Positions 36,171-45,286 of a DNA stretch of 45,435 nucleotides are shown here, one piece after another. Made by a program: the position numbers and the translations under genes. Within the stretch, counting starts at the first letter, position 1. Each line of letters starts with the position of its first letter. Location of the stretch: assembly GCA_015068155.1 (NCBI GenBank), contig SVLC01000009.1, positions 1 through 45,435 on the forward strand, in the 5' to 3' direction. Source of the DNA: Oscillospiraceae bacterium. Its GTDB lineage: Bacteria; Bacillota; Clostridia; Oscillospirales; Oscillospiraceae. The notes under the pieces are model-generated. The model was not told the origin of the DNA, searched no databases, and worked only from the letters and a program-made list of their open reading frames with translations.

Positions 36171-37784
36171 ATGATTCGCATTCGTGAGATCGCCATGGCC
36201 CCGGAGCATAATCCTGCGCAGTTGGGCTTTGAGGCGGCGCGGCTTTTGAAGGTACAAAACTCCAAAATTCGTGGAGTAAACATTATTCGCCGCAGCATCG
36301 ATGCCCGGAAAAAGCCGGATGTAAAGGTGATGTACACCATTGATGTGGCTGTGGATGGAAACGAGAACAAGATCCTAAAGTTTTCCGGCTGCAAGCGGGC
36401 GGCTATCGCACCTGTGTCCTATTATAAGCCACCCAAACCCATGCCTGCGGCCGAAAAACGGCCGGTGGTGATAGGATTTGGCCCTGCCGGTATGTTTGCG
36501 GCGCTGATCCTGGCTATGGCGGGGCAGAAGCCTATCGTGCTGGAACGGGGAGAGAATGCCCAAACCCGCCATGAAAAGGTGGAAACATTTTGGGCCGCCG
36601 GAAAATTGGATGAAAGCTCCAATGTCCAGTTTGGCGAAGGCGGTGCCGGTACATTTTCGGACGGCAAGCTGAATACCGGCGTGAATAATCCCCGGATCGG
36701 CTGGATTTTGGAACGGTTTGTGGAATTTGGCGCCGGCGAAGACATTCTCTTCGATGCCAAACCCCATGTGGGCACTGATGTGCTGCTGCATGTGGTGCAG
36801 AATTTGCGTAAGAGGATCATCGACCTGGGCGGTGAAGTGCTGTTTAACAGCCAGGTGACAGGATTTTCCAGCCAAAATGGCCGCTTGACGGGGCTGGAGT
36901 TGGCCGATGGCCGGAGGATCATATGCGATACTGCCGTGCTTGCCATTGGCCACAGCGCCAGGGATACATTTGAAATGCTCCATGAAAAGGGTATCGAGAT
37001 GGAGGCCAAGCCCTTTGCTATGGGTGTGCGCATCGAGCATAAGCAGAGCCTGATCAATATCAGCCAGTATGGCTGCGACAATCCCACGCTGCCCCCTGCG
37101 GATTATAAGCTGGTGCAGCATTTGGATGACGGCACCGTGTATACCTTCTGCATGTGTCCAGGCGGCTATGTGGTGGCGGCCTCGTCCGAAACCGGCGGCG
37201 TGGTCACCAATGGCATGAGCTATGCGGACCGGGCGGGGGAGAACGCCAATGCGGCATTGCTGGTCACCATCCACCCCGATGATATCCCTGAAAAAGATGT
37301 GCTGGGCGGCGTTCGCTGGCAGAGGCAGATCGAACAAAAAGCCTATGAGGTTGGCGGCTGTACTTACCGCGCGCCGGCGCAAAAAGTGGGTGATTTCCTG
37401 GCTGGAAAACCCAGCGAAGGCCCGGGTGATGTACAACCGGCCTATCGCCCCGGTGTTACCTGGTGCGACCTGCACCGGGTCCTGCCGGAGAAGATCACCC
37501 GCTGCTTAAAACTGGCGCTTCCTAAATTGGATGGCAGCTTGAAGGGGTTTGCCGGTCCGGATGCGGTGCTGACTGCCCCCGAGACCCGCAGTTCTTCTCC
37601 CGTTCGCATCCTGCGGGATGAAAACAAACAATCCGTGACGCTGCAGGGGTTGTATCCTTGCGGAGAAGGTGCCGGCTATGCCGGCGGCATTATGTCTGCC
37701 GCCATCGACGGTATCCAGTGCGCTGAAGCCATTTTGGCTTCCTTGGAGGGCTTCTATGAAAAAAAGACTGAGAAGAGAGTGTAA
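36171..37784 (+). CDS. FAD-dependent dehydrogenase (COG2509-like)
   Basis: A 537-residue protein. The first 95 residues are a separate alpha-beta domain (KVQNSKIRGVNIIRRSIDARKKPDVKVMYTIDV) typical of this family, then the FAD fold starts at VVIGFGPAGMFAALILA. The conserved NVQFGEGGAGTFSDGKLNTG segment and the C-terminal YPCGEGAGYAGGIMSAAIDG identify the COG2509 group of uncharacterised FAD-dependent dehydrogenases common in Clostridia. It starts 3 bp after the BaiN-like gene and overlaps the CPBP protease gene by 29 bp. No substrate is known. Confidence 0.88.
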   Translation: MIRIREIAMAPEHNPAQLGFEAARLLKVQNSKIRGVNIIRRSIDARKKPDVKVMYTIDVAVDGNENKILKFSGCKRAAIAPVSYYKPPKPMPAAEKRPVVIGFGPAGMFAALILAMAGQKPIVLERGENAQTRHEKVETFWAAGKLDESSNVQFGEGGAGTFSDGKLNTGVNNPRIGWILERFVEFGAGEDILFDAKPHVGTDVLLHVVQNLRKRIIDLGGEVLFNSQVTGFSSQNGRLTGLELADGRRIICDTAVLAIGHSARDTFEMLHEKGIEMEAKPFAMGVRIEHKQSLINISQYGCDNPTLPPADYKLVQHLDDGTVYTFCMCPGGYVVAASSETGGVVTNGMSYADRAGENANAALLVTIHPDDIPEKDVLGGVRWQRQIEQKAYEVGGCTYRAPAQKVGDFLAGKPSEGPGDVQPAYRPGVTWCDLHRVLPEKITRCLKLALPKLDGSLKGFAGPDAVLTAPETRSSSPVRILRDENKQSVTLQGLYPCGEGAGYAGGIMSAAIDGIQCAEAILASLEGFYEKKTEKRV

Positions 37785-38733
37785 TAAGCAGGGCATTGCT
37801 CTGCTGATCTACAAAGCGATCATGACCGAAACGGTCACCATGGTGATCGTTCTTGGCATGATAGCAGTTATGTTTGAACAGGTCCTGGCAGGCCAGCAGG
37901 ATATGAATGAAATCCTGCGCGCTATGCTGGAGGAAGTCACTGCCCTGTCCAGCTCCGGCTGGGGATATTTGCTGGCCATCGCCATTGGCACAGTGGTGCT
38001 GCTGCTTTGGAAAAAGCCCCGGTTCTTCCGCCGGGAGATCATGCGCCAGGGACGGCCCATGGGTTTTGGCAGCTTTACGCTGATCCTAAGTCTGTTTATG
38101 TGCGCCCAGTTGTTCTCCCAAATCGGTATTATCCTCATGAACATCATACTCAGCATCCTGGGCATCGATCTGATGGGCTATATGGAAATGGCCGCCAGTG
38201 TGGATACGGACAATTTCAGTATGTGGCTGTATGCCGGTCTGGGCGCGCCGATTTTTGAGGAACTGCTGTTCCGGGGTCTGGTGATGCGGTCGTTAGAACC
38301 CTATGGCAAGCGGATGGCTATTTTGGTATCCGCGCTGCTTTTCGGTTTCTACCACGGCAATCCTCTGCAGGCGCCTTTTGCCGCCATGGTGGGTATGGTG
38401 CTGGGCTATGTAGCCATGGAGCATAATATCGTGTGGGCAATGGTGCTGCATATGTTCAACAATCTGATCTTTGCGGATTGCCTACCCAGACTCTTGGGCG
38501 ATATGTCGGATGTGATGGCCAATTTGATCATTTATGGTATTTTGTTTGGGTTTGCCATTGTGGCGGCGGTGATGCTCATTGTGAAGCGGCGGCAATTGGT
38601 GGCCCATCTGAAGAAGGACAGCATCCAGCCCTGGCAGTATAATGGCGCGTTTTTAAGCCCGCTATTGCTGGTGCTGATGGGTAGCTGCGTGGGGGATATG
38701 CTGCTGTTTATGCTGAGGGTGATGATCGCGTGA
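37756..38733 (+). CDS. CPBP family intramembrane glutamic endopeptidase
   Basis: A 325-residue membrane protein with about eight hydrophobic segments. The CPBP/Rce1-like active site is complete: EELLFRG (E168, E169, R173), FGFYHGN (H200) and LHMFNN (H232, N236). Bacterial members cut prenylated or signal-peptide-like substrates or act in bacteriocin immunity; nothing here points to one of these. ATG 37756 lies inside the end of the preceding flavoprotein gene, with GGAGGG 5 bp upstream. It ends the operon. Confidence 0.88.
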   Translation: MKKRLRRECNKQGIALLIYKAIMTETVTMVIVLGMIAVMFEQVLAGQQDMNEILRAMLEEVTALSSSGWGYLLAIAIGTVVLLLWKKPRFFRREIMRQGRPMGFGSFTLILSLFMCAQLFSQIGIILMNIILSILGIDLMGYMEMAASVDTDNFSMWLYAGLGAPIFEELLFRGLVMRSLEPYGKRMAILVSALLFGFYHGNPLQAPFAAMVGMVLGYVAMEHNIVWAMVLHMFNNLIFADCLPRLLGDMSDVMANLIIYGILFGFAIVAAVMLIVKRRQLVAHLKKDSIQPWQYNGAFLSPLLLVLMGSCVGDMLLFMLRVMIA

Positions 38734-38749
38734 TCTGTCTTGTTATACA

Positions 38750-38783
38750 AAAACAGCCGACGGTGTGACCGTCGGCTGTTTTA
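38750..38783. terminator. Bidirectional terminator
   Basis: AAAACAGCCGACGGT and ACCGTCGGCTGTTTT form a 15-bp perfect stem with loop GTG. The last base overlaps the end of the minus-strand HTH gene. Confidence 0.93.
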
Positions 38784-39467
38784 TGATACCGCTTCAGCGG
38801 CGATTTTCCTGCCTTTCACAACAATGAGGGAACCCAGGATAATGGCAGCAACGCCAATCAGCAGTAATGGAACTGCGAATAACGTAGCCATAATTCGGAT
38901 GGCATTCTGCCAACTGGTTTCCATTTCCTTTACGGCCTGGTCAAAGGGATCTATATACCCACCGGCCCAGCCGGAACCCTGGATTTGCTGGATGATTGCA
39001 TCCATTGTATTCTGGTCTATACCTTCGCCTTCCACAAAGATTTGTCCATATCCACCGGGATTGTTACCGGTCTGTACCGCATTGTTGCCGAATTGAGAAA
39101 GCGAGATCCATACCAGTATTGCAACCGCACAGAGAAAAATGCCGACGCCTATGAGAAAGTATCCGGCCTTGTATCCGTGCCGTCGAACGAATCTTTCGAT
39201 GCGCCTGCCAAAAGCAGCCGCCGTACTGTGGTTTTGGTTGTCGGCTGGCCGAGAAGCGTTATTTGACGGTGAATCCGGCAGAAGTAAATAGTCTGTGGAT
39301 ACGGAAAAAATCTTTGCCAAACGGACAATGTTTTCCGTCTCCGGCATGGCTTCATCCCGTTCCCATTTGCTGATTGCCTGTCTGGATACATTCAGCTTTT
39401 CCGCCAGTGCTTCCTGTGACATCCCTGCTTGCTGCCGTAAAATAACTAACTTTTCTCCCAGTGTCAT
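38781..39467 (-). CDS. Membrane-attached XRE-family regulator
   Basis: A 228-residue protein. Residues 1-60 are a helix-turn-helix of the HTH_3 type (LGEKLVILRQQAGMSQEALAEKLNVSRQAISKWERDEAMPETENIVRLAKIF in parts). After a linker there are two membrane helices at about 112-132 and 195-220, the first followed by an extracellular loop of about 60 residues. Such HTH plus two-helix proteins are frequent one-component regulators in Clostridia. ATG 39467 follows CAGGAGCAG. Its target is unknown; it may control itself or the adjacent DUF1294 gene. Confidence 0.85.
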   Translation of the reverse strand: MTLGEKLVILRQQAGMSQEALAEKLNVSRQAISKWERDEAMPETENIVRLAKIFSVSTDYLLLPDSPSNNASRPADNQNHSTAAAFGRRIERFVRRHGYKAGYFLIGVGIFLCAVAILVWISLSQFGNNAVQTGNNPGGYGQIFVEGEGIDQNTMDAIIQQIQGSGWAGGYIDPFDQAVKEMETSWQNAIRIMATLFAVPLLLIGVAAIILGSLIVVKGRKIAAEAVS

Positions 39468-39496
39468 AGAACTGCTCCTGTTTGTATGATGGTACA

Positions 39497-39525
39497 ATAC
39501 TAGCAAATACAGGGCCGTATGTCCA
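39497..39525 (-). promoter_or_regulatory. Probable promoter of the XRE regulator gene
   Basis: On the minus strand TGGACA (39525-39520) and TAGTAT (39502-39497) are 17 bp apart, about 30 bp before the start. The match is moderate. Confidence 0.5.
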
Positions 39526-39570
39526 GCATTTTAAGGTGGAATATCTGCAACCTGTGGTTGCGAAGCGGGA

Positions 39571-39837
39571 TCACAGCACAAAAAACACCACAACCAGCAG
39601 TACGATGTGTATGGCCAGCATCACCGGAATACCAATGGCAAACTGCGGATGCTTGGTTTTGTGGCGAAACAGCCGCATACCCAGCAATCCGCCCAAACTG
39701 CCGCCGATGGCGCTGACGCCAAGCAGTACGCGTTCCGGCGTACGCCACATTTTTTTCTTGGCTTTGATCTTATCGATCAGCATAAGCAGGAAGGCAGCCG
39801 CATTGACTAGAGCGAGGTAGATAAATAAGTATTTCAT
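39571..39837 (-). CDS. DUF1294 membrane protein (88 aa)
   Basis: An 88-residue DUF1294 protein with three membrane segments. The family core is seen in MLIDKIKAKKKMWRTPERVLLGVSAIGGSLGGLLGMRLFRHKTKHPQFAIGIP (in parts), including the conserved DK.A...WR.PE motif. The role of the family is unknown. AAAGGAAAATCC precedes the ATG. Its start is only 27 bp from the start of the divergent lipoprotein gene, so each promoter must lie inside the other gene. Confidence 0.9.
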   Translation of the reverse strand: MKYLFIYLALVNAAAFLLMLIDKIKAKKKMWRTPERVLLGVSAIGGSLGGLLGMRLFRHKTKHPQFAIGIPVMLAIHIVLLVVVFFVL

Positions 39838-39864
39838 TTGGATTTTCCTTTCAGGAGGGATTTT

Positions 39865-40365
39865 ATGTTGAAAAAATGCTGTTTACTTTTGCTTTGCGGT
39901 CTGTTGTTGACGGGTTGCAGTGCGCCCACCTTTGAGACCTTGGGGGATGTTCTGCATCAGCAGGCAGATGCGCCCACGCCACGCAAGGTGGTGCTGACCC
40001 TGCCGCAGAACGCCGTCCAGACGGTTTGGAGCCAGGATGGGGATACGCTGTATCTCTGTGAAAACTACGAAGCCCACCTGCAGACCCTTTCCGGCGGTGA
40101 CCTGCAGACCACCGTTCGCCAGCTTTCCGGTTTTGACAAGGATAAGCTGACTCTTGTGGAAAGCCGCTGCGGCGATCATGACCGATATGAATGGGTGTGG
40201 ATCGCGGCAGGGGAAGGCGGTGACGCGGTATACCGCTGCGCGGTGCTTTCTGACGGAAATTTTCACTATGCGCTGACACTTTCTGCCCTGGCTGCCGATG
40301 CCGGTTCGCTGACGGATCAATGGAACAGCCTGATGGCATCCTTCTGCCTGGCAGAAACGGAATGA
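39865..40365 (+). CDS. Lipoprotein of unknown function (166 aa)
   Basis: A 166-residue secreted lipoprotein. The signal peptide MLKKCCLLLLCGLLLTGC ends in the lipobox LLTGC. The mature part alternates beta strands and short helices and has four further Cys residues. AGGAGGG lies before ATG 39865. A terminator follows it 7 bp after the stop. The gene is upstream of, and in the same direction as, the FHA-SEDS operon, but the terminator argues for a separate unit. I do not recognise a domain. Confidence 0.78.
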   Translation: MLKKCCLLLLCGLLLTGCSAPTFETLGDVLHQQADAPTPRKVVLTLPQNAVQTVWSQDGDTLYLCENYEAHLQTLSGGDLQTTVRQLSGFDKDKLTLVESRCGDHDRYEWVWIAAGEGGDAVYRCAVLSDGNFHYALTLSALAADAGSLTDQWNSLMASFCLAETE

Positions 40366-40371
40366 TCTTCC

Positions 40372-40400
40372 AACGCCCCATTTCGGGGCGTTTTATTTTA
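40372..40400 (+). terminator. Terminator of the lipoprotein gene
   Basis: AACGCCCC and GGGGCGTT pair around ATTTC, followed by TTATTTTA. Confidence 0.88.
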
Positions 40401-40489
40401 ACACATAATACACGATTTGTGTAGCGGAAGATTTGATATTTTTCGCCACACAGGTGGGGTATACTAAAGAAAAAACAAAGGAGTCGCTT

Positions 40490-42187
40490 ATGGAACCGCT
40501 GGATATGATCACCGTCACCCATGTATACCTGGCGCTGATGCGCTATATTGGGCCGGTTTTGGTGCTGCTGGTGTTGCTGCGATGCGTACTGCCACTGCTG
40601 ACCTTTCGCCGGGAACCGGAGATCTGGGCCTGGCTTGTCACGGAGGAGGGCAAGCGTCTGCCCATTACCCATTGGGAAAATGTGATCGGCCGCAGTAAGC
40701 GCTGTGATGTGGTGCTGGAGGATCCGGCAGTGTCCCGTAATCATGCGGTGCTGACCCGTTACGATGACGGCAGTTGGACCATCAGCGATGCCGACTCCAA
40801 AAACGGCATTACCGTCAATCACGAGATCCAGGATATCCGGGAAGTGGTGGAAGGAGACCTGATCGGCATCGGCGAAGCCTTGCTGCGATTTCTGCCTGTG
40901 ACCCGGGAACAGGAGCAGACCTTAGCCTCTTTACGGACCCGGGCCGCAGGGGTGTGGGGCAGTTTTTTTACCCTTCTGCTGTTGACGCTGTTTCAGTTGT
41001 TTACTTGCCTGGGTTTTGTTTTATCCCGGCCGGAAGCGGCGCAAAATGCAGTGGTTGGCTTTGGCGGTATCGCGGTGCTGCAATGGCTGCTTCTGATCTT
41101 TAACTATGCCATTCGCCGGCCGGCTTTTGAGGTGGAGACCCTGGCGTTTCTTCTTTGCAGTTTGGGGATGTCGGTGATCTGCACCGTTACTGCCAGGGAA
41201 GCCGGTAAACAGCTTATGGCCATTGCCTTGGGAATGATCGCTTTTTTGACAACAGGCTGGTCTTTGCGGGATCTGCAGCGGGCAAAACGAATTCGATATG
41301 GCGCGGCGGTGGTGGGCATGGCCCTTCTGATCGTCACATTGCTGTTCGGCGAAGAGTATTATGGCGCGAAAAACTGGCTGAACATCGGCGGCCTGTCGGT
41401 GCAGCCTTCGGAATTTACCAAACTTTGCTTCGTATTTGTGGGCGCATCCACCATGGACCGGCTGATGCATAAGCGGAATTTGATTTTGTTCATAGCCTAC
41501 ACTGTGGCGTTGTGCGGTTTTTTGGCATTGATGAACGATTTTGGCACTGCATTGGTGTTTTTTACCGCTTTTTTGATCATTGCGTATTTGCGCTCCGGCA
41601 GCTTCGGCACCGTAGCCCTGGCCTGCACGTCACTGGGCTTTGCCGGTGTGATCGGATTGAAGATCGCGCCCCATGCCCTGCGCCGGATCACCGCCTGGCG
41701 GCATATTTGGGAGGATCCTTTGGGCGCAGGTTATCAACAGACTCAGGCATTGATGGGCATTGCCTCCGGCGGCCTGTTTGGCCTGGGCATCGGACAGGGA
41801 AAGCTGCGGAAGCTTTTTGCTGCGGATTCCGACATGGTGTTTGCCACGGTGTCTGAGGAATGGGGGCTGGTGATGGCAGTGATATCGGTGCTGGCGGTGG
41901 TGGCCCTTGGCCTGTTCGTTTTGCGGTGCTGTAAGGTCAGCCGAAGCAGCTTTTATACCATTGGCAGCTGTACCGCTGCCGCAATTTTACTGGTGCAGAC
42001 CGTTTTCAATGTGCTGGGCACCCTGGATGTGCTGCCGCTGACCGGCGTAACATTTCCTTTTTTGTCCAACGGCGGCAGCAGCATGATCAGCGTATGGGGC
42101 CTTCTGGCCTTTATCAAAGCCGCAGACACCCGGGCCAACGGCAGCTTTGCGGTGCGGCTGCACAGAAAGGGGCGTAACCATGCATAG
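40490..42187 (+). CDS. FHA domain-SEDS (FtsW/RodA/SpoVE) fusion, putative peptidoglycan glycosyltransferase
   Basis: A 565-residue protein in three parts. Residues 10-38 are one membrane helix. Residues 62-136 are a forkhead-associated domain with the phospho-threonine site residues G67-R68-S69, S82-R83-N84-H85 and N105-G106. Residues 155-550 are a SEDS core of about ten helices with NWLNIGGLSVQPSEFTKL (295-312), the catalytic Asp D448 in SDMVFATVSEEWG, and PLTGVTFPFLSNGGSSM (516-532). SEDS proteins polymerise lipid II with a partner transpeptidase, and that partner follows here with an 8-bp overlap. The FHA domain should be cytoplasmic and bind phosphorylated proteins, probably targets of a PrkC-type kinase not in this window. 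Confidence 0.92.
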   Translation: MEPLDMITVTHVYLALMRYIGPVLVLLVLLRCVLPLLTFRREPEIWAWLVTEEGKRLPITHWENVIGRSKRCDVVLEDPAVSRNHAVLTRYDDGSWTISDADSKNGITVNHEIQDIREVVEGDLIGIGEALLRFLPVTREQEQTLASLRTRAAGVWGSFFTLLLLTLFQLFTCLGFVLSRPEAAQNAVVGFGGIAVLQWLLLIFNYAIRRPAFEVETLAFLLCSLGMSVICTVTAREAGKQLMAIALGMIAFLTTGWSLRDLQRAKRIRYGAAVVGMALLIVTLLFGEEYYGAKNWLNIGGLSVQPSEFTKLCFVFVGASTMDRLMHKRNLILFIAYTVALCGFLALMNDFGTALVFFTAFLIIAYLRSGSFGTVALACTSLGFAGVIGLKIAPHALRRITAWRHIWEDPLGAGYQQTQALMGIASGGLFGLGIGQGKLRKLFAADSDMVFATVSEEWGLVMAVISVLAVVALGLFVLRCCKVSRSSFYTIGSCTAAAILLVQTVFNVLGTLDVLPLTGVTFPFLSNGGSSMISVWGLLAFIKAADTRANGSFAVRLHRKGRNHA

Positions 42188-43544
42188 AATCGCCGGACGA
42201 GCCTGGACATTGCTGCTGTTGATGGCAATATTACTGGGCGGCCTGGGCTTTTTCATATATGAATATGCCACCGCCTCCCACCGCTGGGTCATGCACAGCG
42301 CCAATCCCCATGTGTATGAGGGCGGCGCGCAAACAGTAGCCTGCGGAAAGATCTACGACCGAAACGGACAGTTTTTGCTGGATATGGGCAACGGCCGGAT
42401 CTATGCCGCAGATTCTTATATCCGCGCGGCAACGATCCATTGGCTGGGAGATCGTTCCGGCAACATCGCCGCGCCGGTGATGGGCCATTACGCCGCCCAA
42501 TTGGCGGGTTTTTCACCGGTAAACGGCATCTATGGCTATGGTGGTACCGGCGCCAAAGCCACCCTTACCATTTCCGCCAACGCCCAGAAAGTGGCGCTGG
42601 AAGCGTTGGGAAGTCAAAAAGGTACCGTGGCAGTGTATAATTACCGCACCGGCGAGATCCTTTGCGCCGTTTCGACCCCGGCCTTTGACCCGGATCATGT
42701 GCCGGACTTTTCCCAGGATGATACGGGCCTGTACACCGGCGTGTATCTGAACAGATTTACCCAGGCGGTGTATATCCCCGGCTCTATTTTTAAGATCGTT
42801 ACCACTGCCGCGGCATTGGAGCATATTCCGGGTATCAGAAGTCAAAGCTTCACCTGCGTTGGCAGTTACACGGTAGGCGGCGATACGGTTACCTGCGAAA
42901 AGGCCCACGGCAACGTGGTGCTGAAAACGGCGATGACCCGGTCCTGCAACTGTTATTATGCCTGGCTTGCGCTGCAAATGGGTGGGGAAGCCTTGGAGAA
43001 GTATGTGGAAGAATATGGTGTTACCGATGAAGTCAGCTTTGACGGCATCCGCTGCGCTCCGGGGAATTTCCAGGCGGTAGGACAGCAGCCGGTGGAAGTG
43101 GCATGGAGCGCCATCGGCCAGCATAAGGACCAGATCAACCCCTGCGCGTTTTTAACCTTTGTTGGCGCTATTGCGGCCGGTGGTCAGGGGGTAAAACCCT
43201 ATCTGATGGCTGCGGTAGGGGATTATACTGCCCAGCCGCAGCAGATGGAACGGATCATGCCGGAAGAAACCGCGGCGGTGCTGCAGGAATTTATGCGGAA
43301 CAATGTGGTCAATAACTACGGCGTTGATAATTTTCCCGGCCTGACGGTCTGTGCGAAATCCGGCACCGGACAGGTGGGCGGAGGGCTGAAGCCCAACGCA
43401 ATGTTTGCCGGATTTGTGACAGACGAAGCGTACCCTTTTGCGTTTATTGTTGCAGTGGAGAATGCCGGCTATGGCAAACAGGTCTGCATTCCTATTCTGT
43501 CGAAGGTGCTTTCTGCGCTGCGTGAGGAAATGCTTTCGGCATAA
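42180..43544 (+). CDS. Class B penicillin-binding protein (PbpA-like transpeptidase)
   Basis: A 454-residue transpeptidase with an N-terminal anchor (residues 8-28). The penicillin-binding motifs are complete: S202-x-x-K205 in PGSIFKI, S255-C-N257 and K393-S-G-T-G. The N-terminal pedestal region is short (about 120 residues), as in the PbpA/SpoVD-small group of class B enzymes of Actinobacteria and Clostridia. It cross-links peptidoglycan made by its SEDS partner. The ATG lies inside the last codons of the FHA-SEDS gene, so the pair is translated together. Confidence 0.93.
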   Translation: MHRIAGRAWTLLLLMAILLGGLGFFIYEYATASHRWVMHSANPHVYEGGAQTVACGKIYDRNGQFLLDMGNGRIYAADSYIRAATIHWLGDRSGNIAAPVMGHYAAQLAGFSPVNGIYGYGGTGAKATLTISANAQKVALEALGSQKGTVAVYNYRTGEILCAVSTPAFDPDHVPDFSQDDTGLYTGVYLNRFTQAVYIPGSIFKIVTTAAALEHIPGIRSQSFTCVGSYTVGGDTVTCEKAHGNVVLKTAMTRSCNCYYAWLALQMGGEALEKYVEEYGVTDEVSFDGIRCAPGNFQAVGQQPVEVAWSAIGQHKDQINPCAFLTFVGAIAAGGQGVKPYLMAAVGDYTAQPQQMERIMPEETAAVLQEFMRNNVVNNYGVDNFPGLTVCAKSGTGQVGGGLKPNAMFAGFVTDEAYPFAFIVAVENAGYGKQVCIPILSKVLSALREEMLSA

Positions 43545-43586
43545 ACGCCGGGGCCTTTTGCATAGCATGATGCAGGAGGTGGAATG

Positions 43587-43736
43587 ATGTGCAGAAAAAA
43601 TCAACTGTTGGGAGTCACCCTGCTGGGTTTTGGTTTGGGATTATTGGTGGCGTCATTTTTTGAAACAGGATTTTTATGCGGCTGTCTGGGGTTGATCGCC
43701 ATGACGGCAGGGATATTATGCACCCAGAAAAAATAG
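43587..43736 (+). CDS. Tiny membrane protein (49 aa) in the FHA-SEDS operon
   Basis: A 49-residue protein, MCRKNQLLGVTLLGFGLGLL at the start and ILCTQKK at the end, with two adjacent hydrophobic stretches (residues 7-24 and 28-45) that would form a helical hairpin. Cys residues at 2, 31, 33 and 45. AGGAGGTGG lies just before the two ATG codons at 43584 and 43587. It lies between the transpeptidase and SPOCS-LysM genes on the same strand. I believe that similar short ORFs occur at this place in related genomes, but cannot check. Function unknown. Confidence 0.7.
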   Translation: MCRKNQLLGVTLLGFGLGLLVASFFETGFLCGCLGLIAMTAGILCTQKK

Positions 43737-43798
43737 GCATACCCTTGTCCTCAACCCCATACAATGTAGCACCGAAGCATATTGAAGGAGTGATCTGC

Positions 43799-45286
43799 AT
43801 GGAATTGCAATGGAATCATACATCCTGGGACTACCTGAAATGCCTTACCCGCCAGGTGCAGAACCAGGAACAAACATTGGAAGTACGCATCAGCGACGGT
43901 ATGCCGGATATCGGCCGGGTGATCTGTGCCTGGGGACAGCCGATCCTACGCAGCAAGGAGTGGCGCAGCGATGGGATCGGTATTGCCGGCGGCGTCAGTG
44001 TTTGGGTGCTGTATGCCCCGGAGGACGGCTCGGAGCCCCAAAGTGTCCAGGCATGGCTGCCCTTTACAGGGAAATGGCCCGTCTCCGACAGTCGCCGGGA
44101 AGGCATTATCCAGGCAGATGTTATGCTGCGGGGCGTGGATGCCAGAACTCTATCCGCCAGAAAACTGATGGTTCGTGCCAATCTTGGGCTGTTGGGCTGC
44201 GCCCTTGAGCCGGAACAGGCGGATATTTATGAGCCAGGAGAGCTGCCGGAGCAGGTGTATGTATGGAAAAAAACCTATCCCGTCAACATGGATGTGGAGG
44301 CAGGGGAGAAGCTATTGTCACTGGAGGAGTCTTTTTCCCTGCCAATTTCGGCGGTTAAACTGCTTTCCTGCAGAATTCGCCCGCAGTTGACGGAACAAAC
44401 AGTGGCTGGCAGCCGCATCATTCTGCGGGGAACGGCATACGCAGATGCAATATATCTGGATGACATGGGGAATATACAGCAGCAGACCCTGGAACTGCCC
44501 TTTGCCCAATTTGCCGATTTGGACCGGGAATATGACAAAGAGGCCACTGCCGCGGTTTCTGCGGCGGTATCCAATCTGGAGCCGGAACTGACGGAAAACG
44601 GTCTGCATATCAAATGCGGCCTGGTGGCCCAGTACATGATCCGTCAGCAACGGCTGTTACACCTGGCCGAGGATGCCTACAGCCCTCATCGAATTGTGAC
44701 GCCCAATATTCAGCAGCTGCGGCTGCCGGCAGTGCTGGAATGCAGGCGGGAATATCGGCAGATCACACAGAAAATGGATGCCATGCCATGCGATCCTGTC
44801 AGCGCGTTTTGCCTGCCGGACCATCCCACGGTATATCGGGAAACGGACCGGACTTCGGTGGAACTGCCCGGCTGTATGGGCCTGATATACCGCGACGGGG
44901 ACGGCGCGCTGCAATATTTGCAGGAACCCTGGGCGGATAACTTTTGCGTCCCTGCGGCCGATGACGGGAAAACGGAGGTGAACATCGGCTGTATCCAACC
45001 GGTGGAGGTGCGCCTAACCGGCGATGGCGTGGAGATCACCGGGCAGATACAGCTGGATATGCGTACCATGACCCAACTGGAAGTGCCCATGGTCTGCGGT
45101 ATGGAGATCGGCGAAGTGATCCAACCGGATCCGTCAAGACCTTCTGTGTTGCTGCAGCGGATGGGACAGCAGGATCTGTGGAACATAGCAAAGGACACCG
45201 GATCCACGGTGGAGGCGATTTGGCAGGCCAATGGATTGCAGGAAGAACCTGTTCCTGGCCAAATGCTGCTGATTCCCATTCTATAA
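43799..45286 (+). CDS. SPOCS (DUF3794) and LysM domain protein, spore-envelope type
   Basis: A 495-residue protein without a signal peptide. Most of the length consists of DUF3794/SPOCS-like beta-sandwich units (for example VRISDGMPDIGRVICAWGQP near residue 30 and VNMDVEAGEKLLSLEESFSLPISAVKLL near 165). Residues 451-495 are a LysM domain (DLWNIAKDTGSTVEAIWQANGL). SPOCS proteins such as SpoVID and SipL organise the spore coat from the mother cell side, and LysM contacts SpoIVA or peptidoglycan. ATG 43799 follows AAGGAGTGATC. Its place behind a SEDS-transpeptidase pair suggests a joint role in spore envelope or cortex building. Confidence 0.88.
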   Translation: MELQWNHTSWDYLKCLTRQVQNQEQTLEVRISDGMPDIGRVICAWGQPILRSKEWRSDGIGIAGGVSVWVLYAPEDGSEPQSVQAWLPFTGKWPVSDSRREGIIQADVMLRGVDARTLSARKLMVRANLGLLGCALEPEQADIYEPGELPEQVYVWKKTYPVNMDVEAGEKLLSLEESFSLPISAVKLLSCRIRPQLTEQTVAGSRIILRGTAYADAIYLDDMGNIQQQTLELPFAQFADLDREYDKEATAAVSAAVSNLEPELTENGLHIKCGLVAQYMIRQQRLLHLAEDAYSPHRIVTPNIQQLRLPAVLECRREYRQITQKMDAMPCDPVSAFCLPDHPTVYRETDRTSVELPGCMGLIYRDGDGALQYLQEPWADNFCVPAADDGKTEVNIGCIQPVEVRLTGDGVEITGQIQLDMRTMTQLEVPMVCGMEIGEVIQPDPSRPSVLLQRMGQQDLWNIAKDTGSTVEAIWQANGLQEEPVPGQMLLIPIL

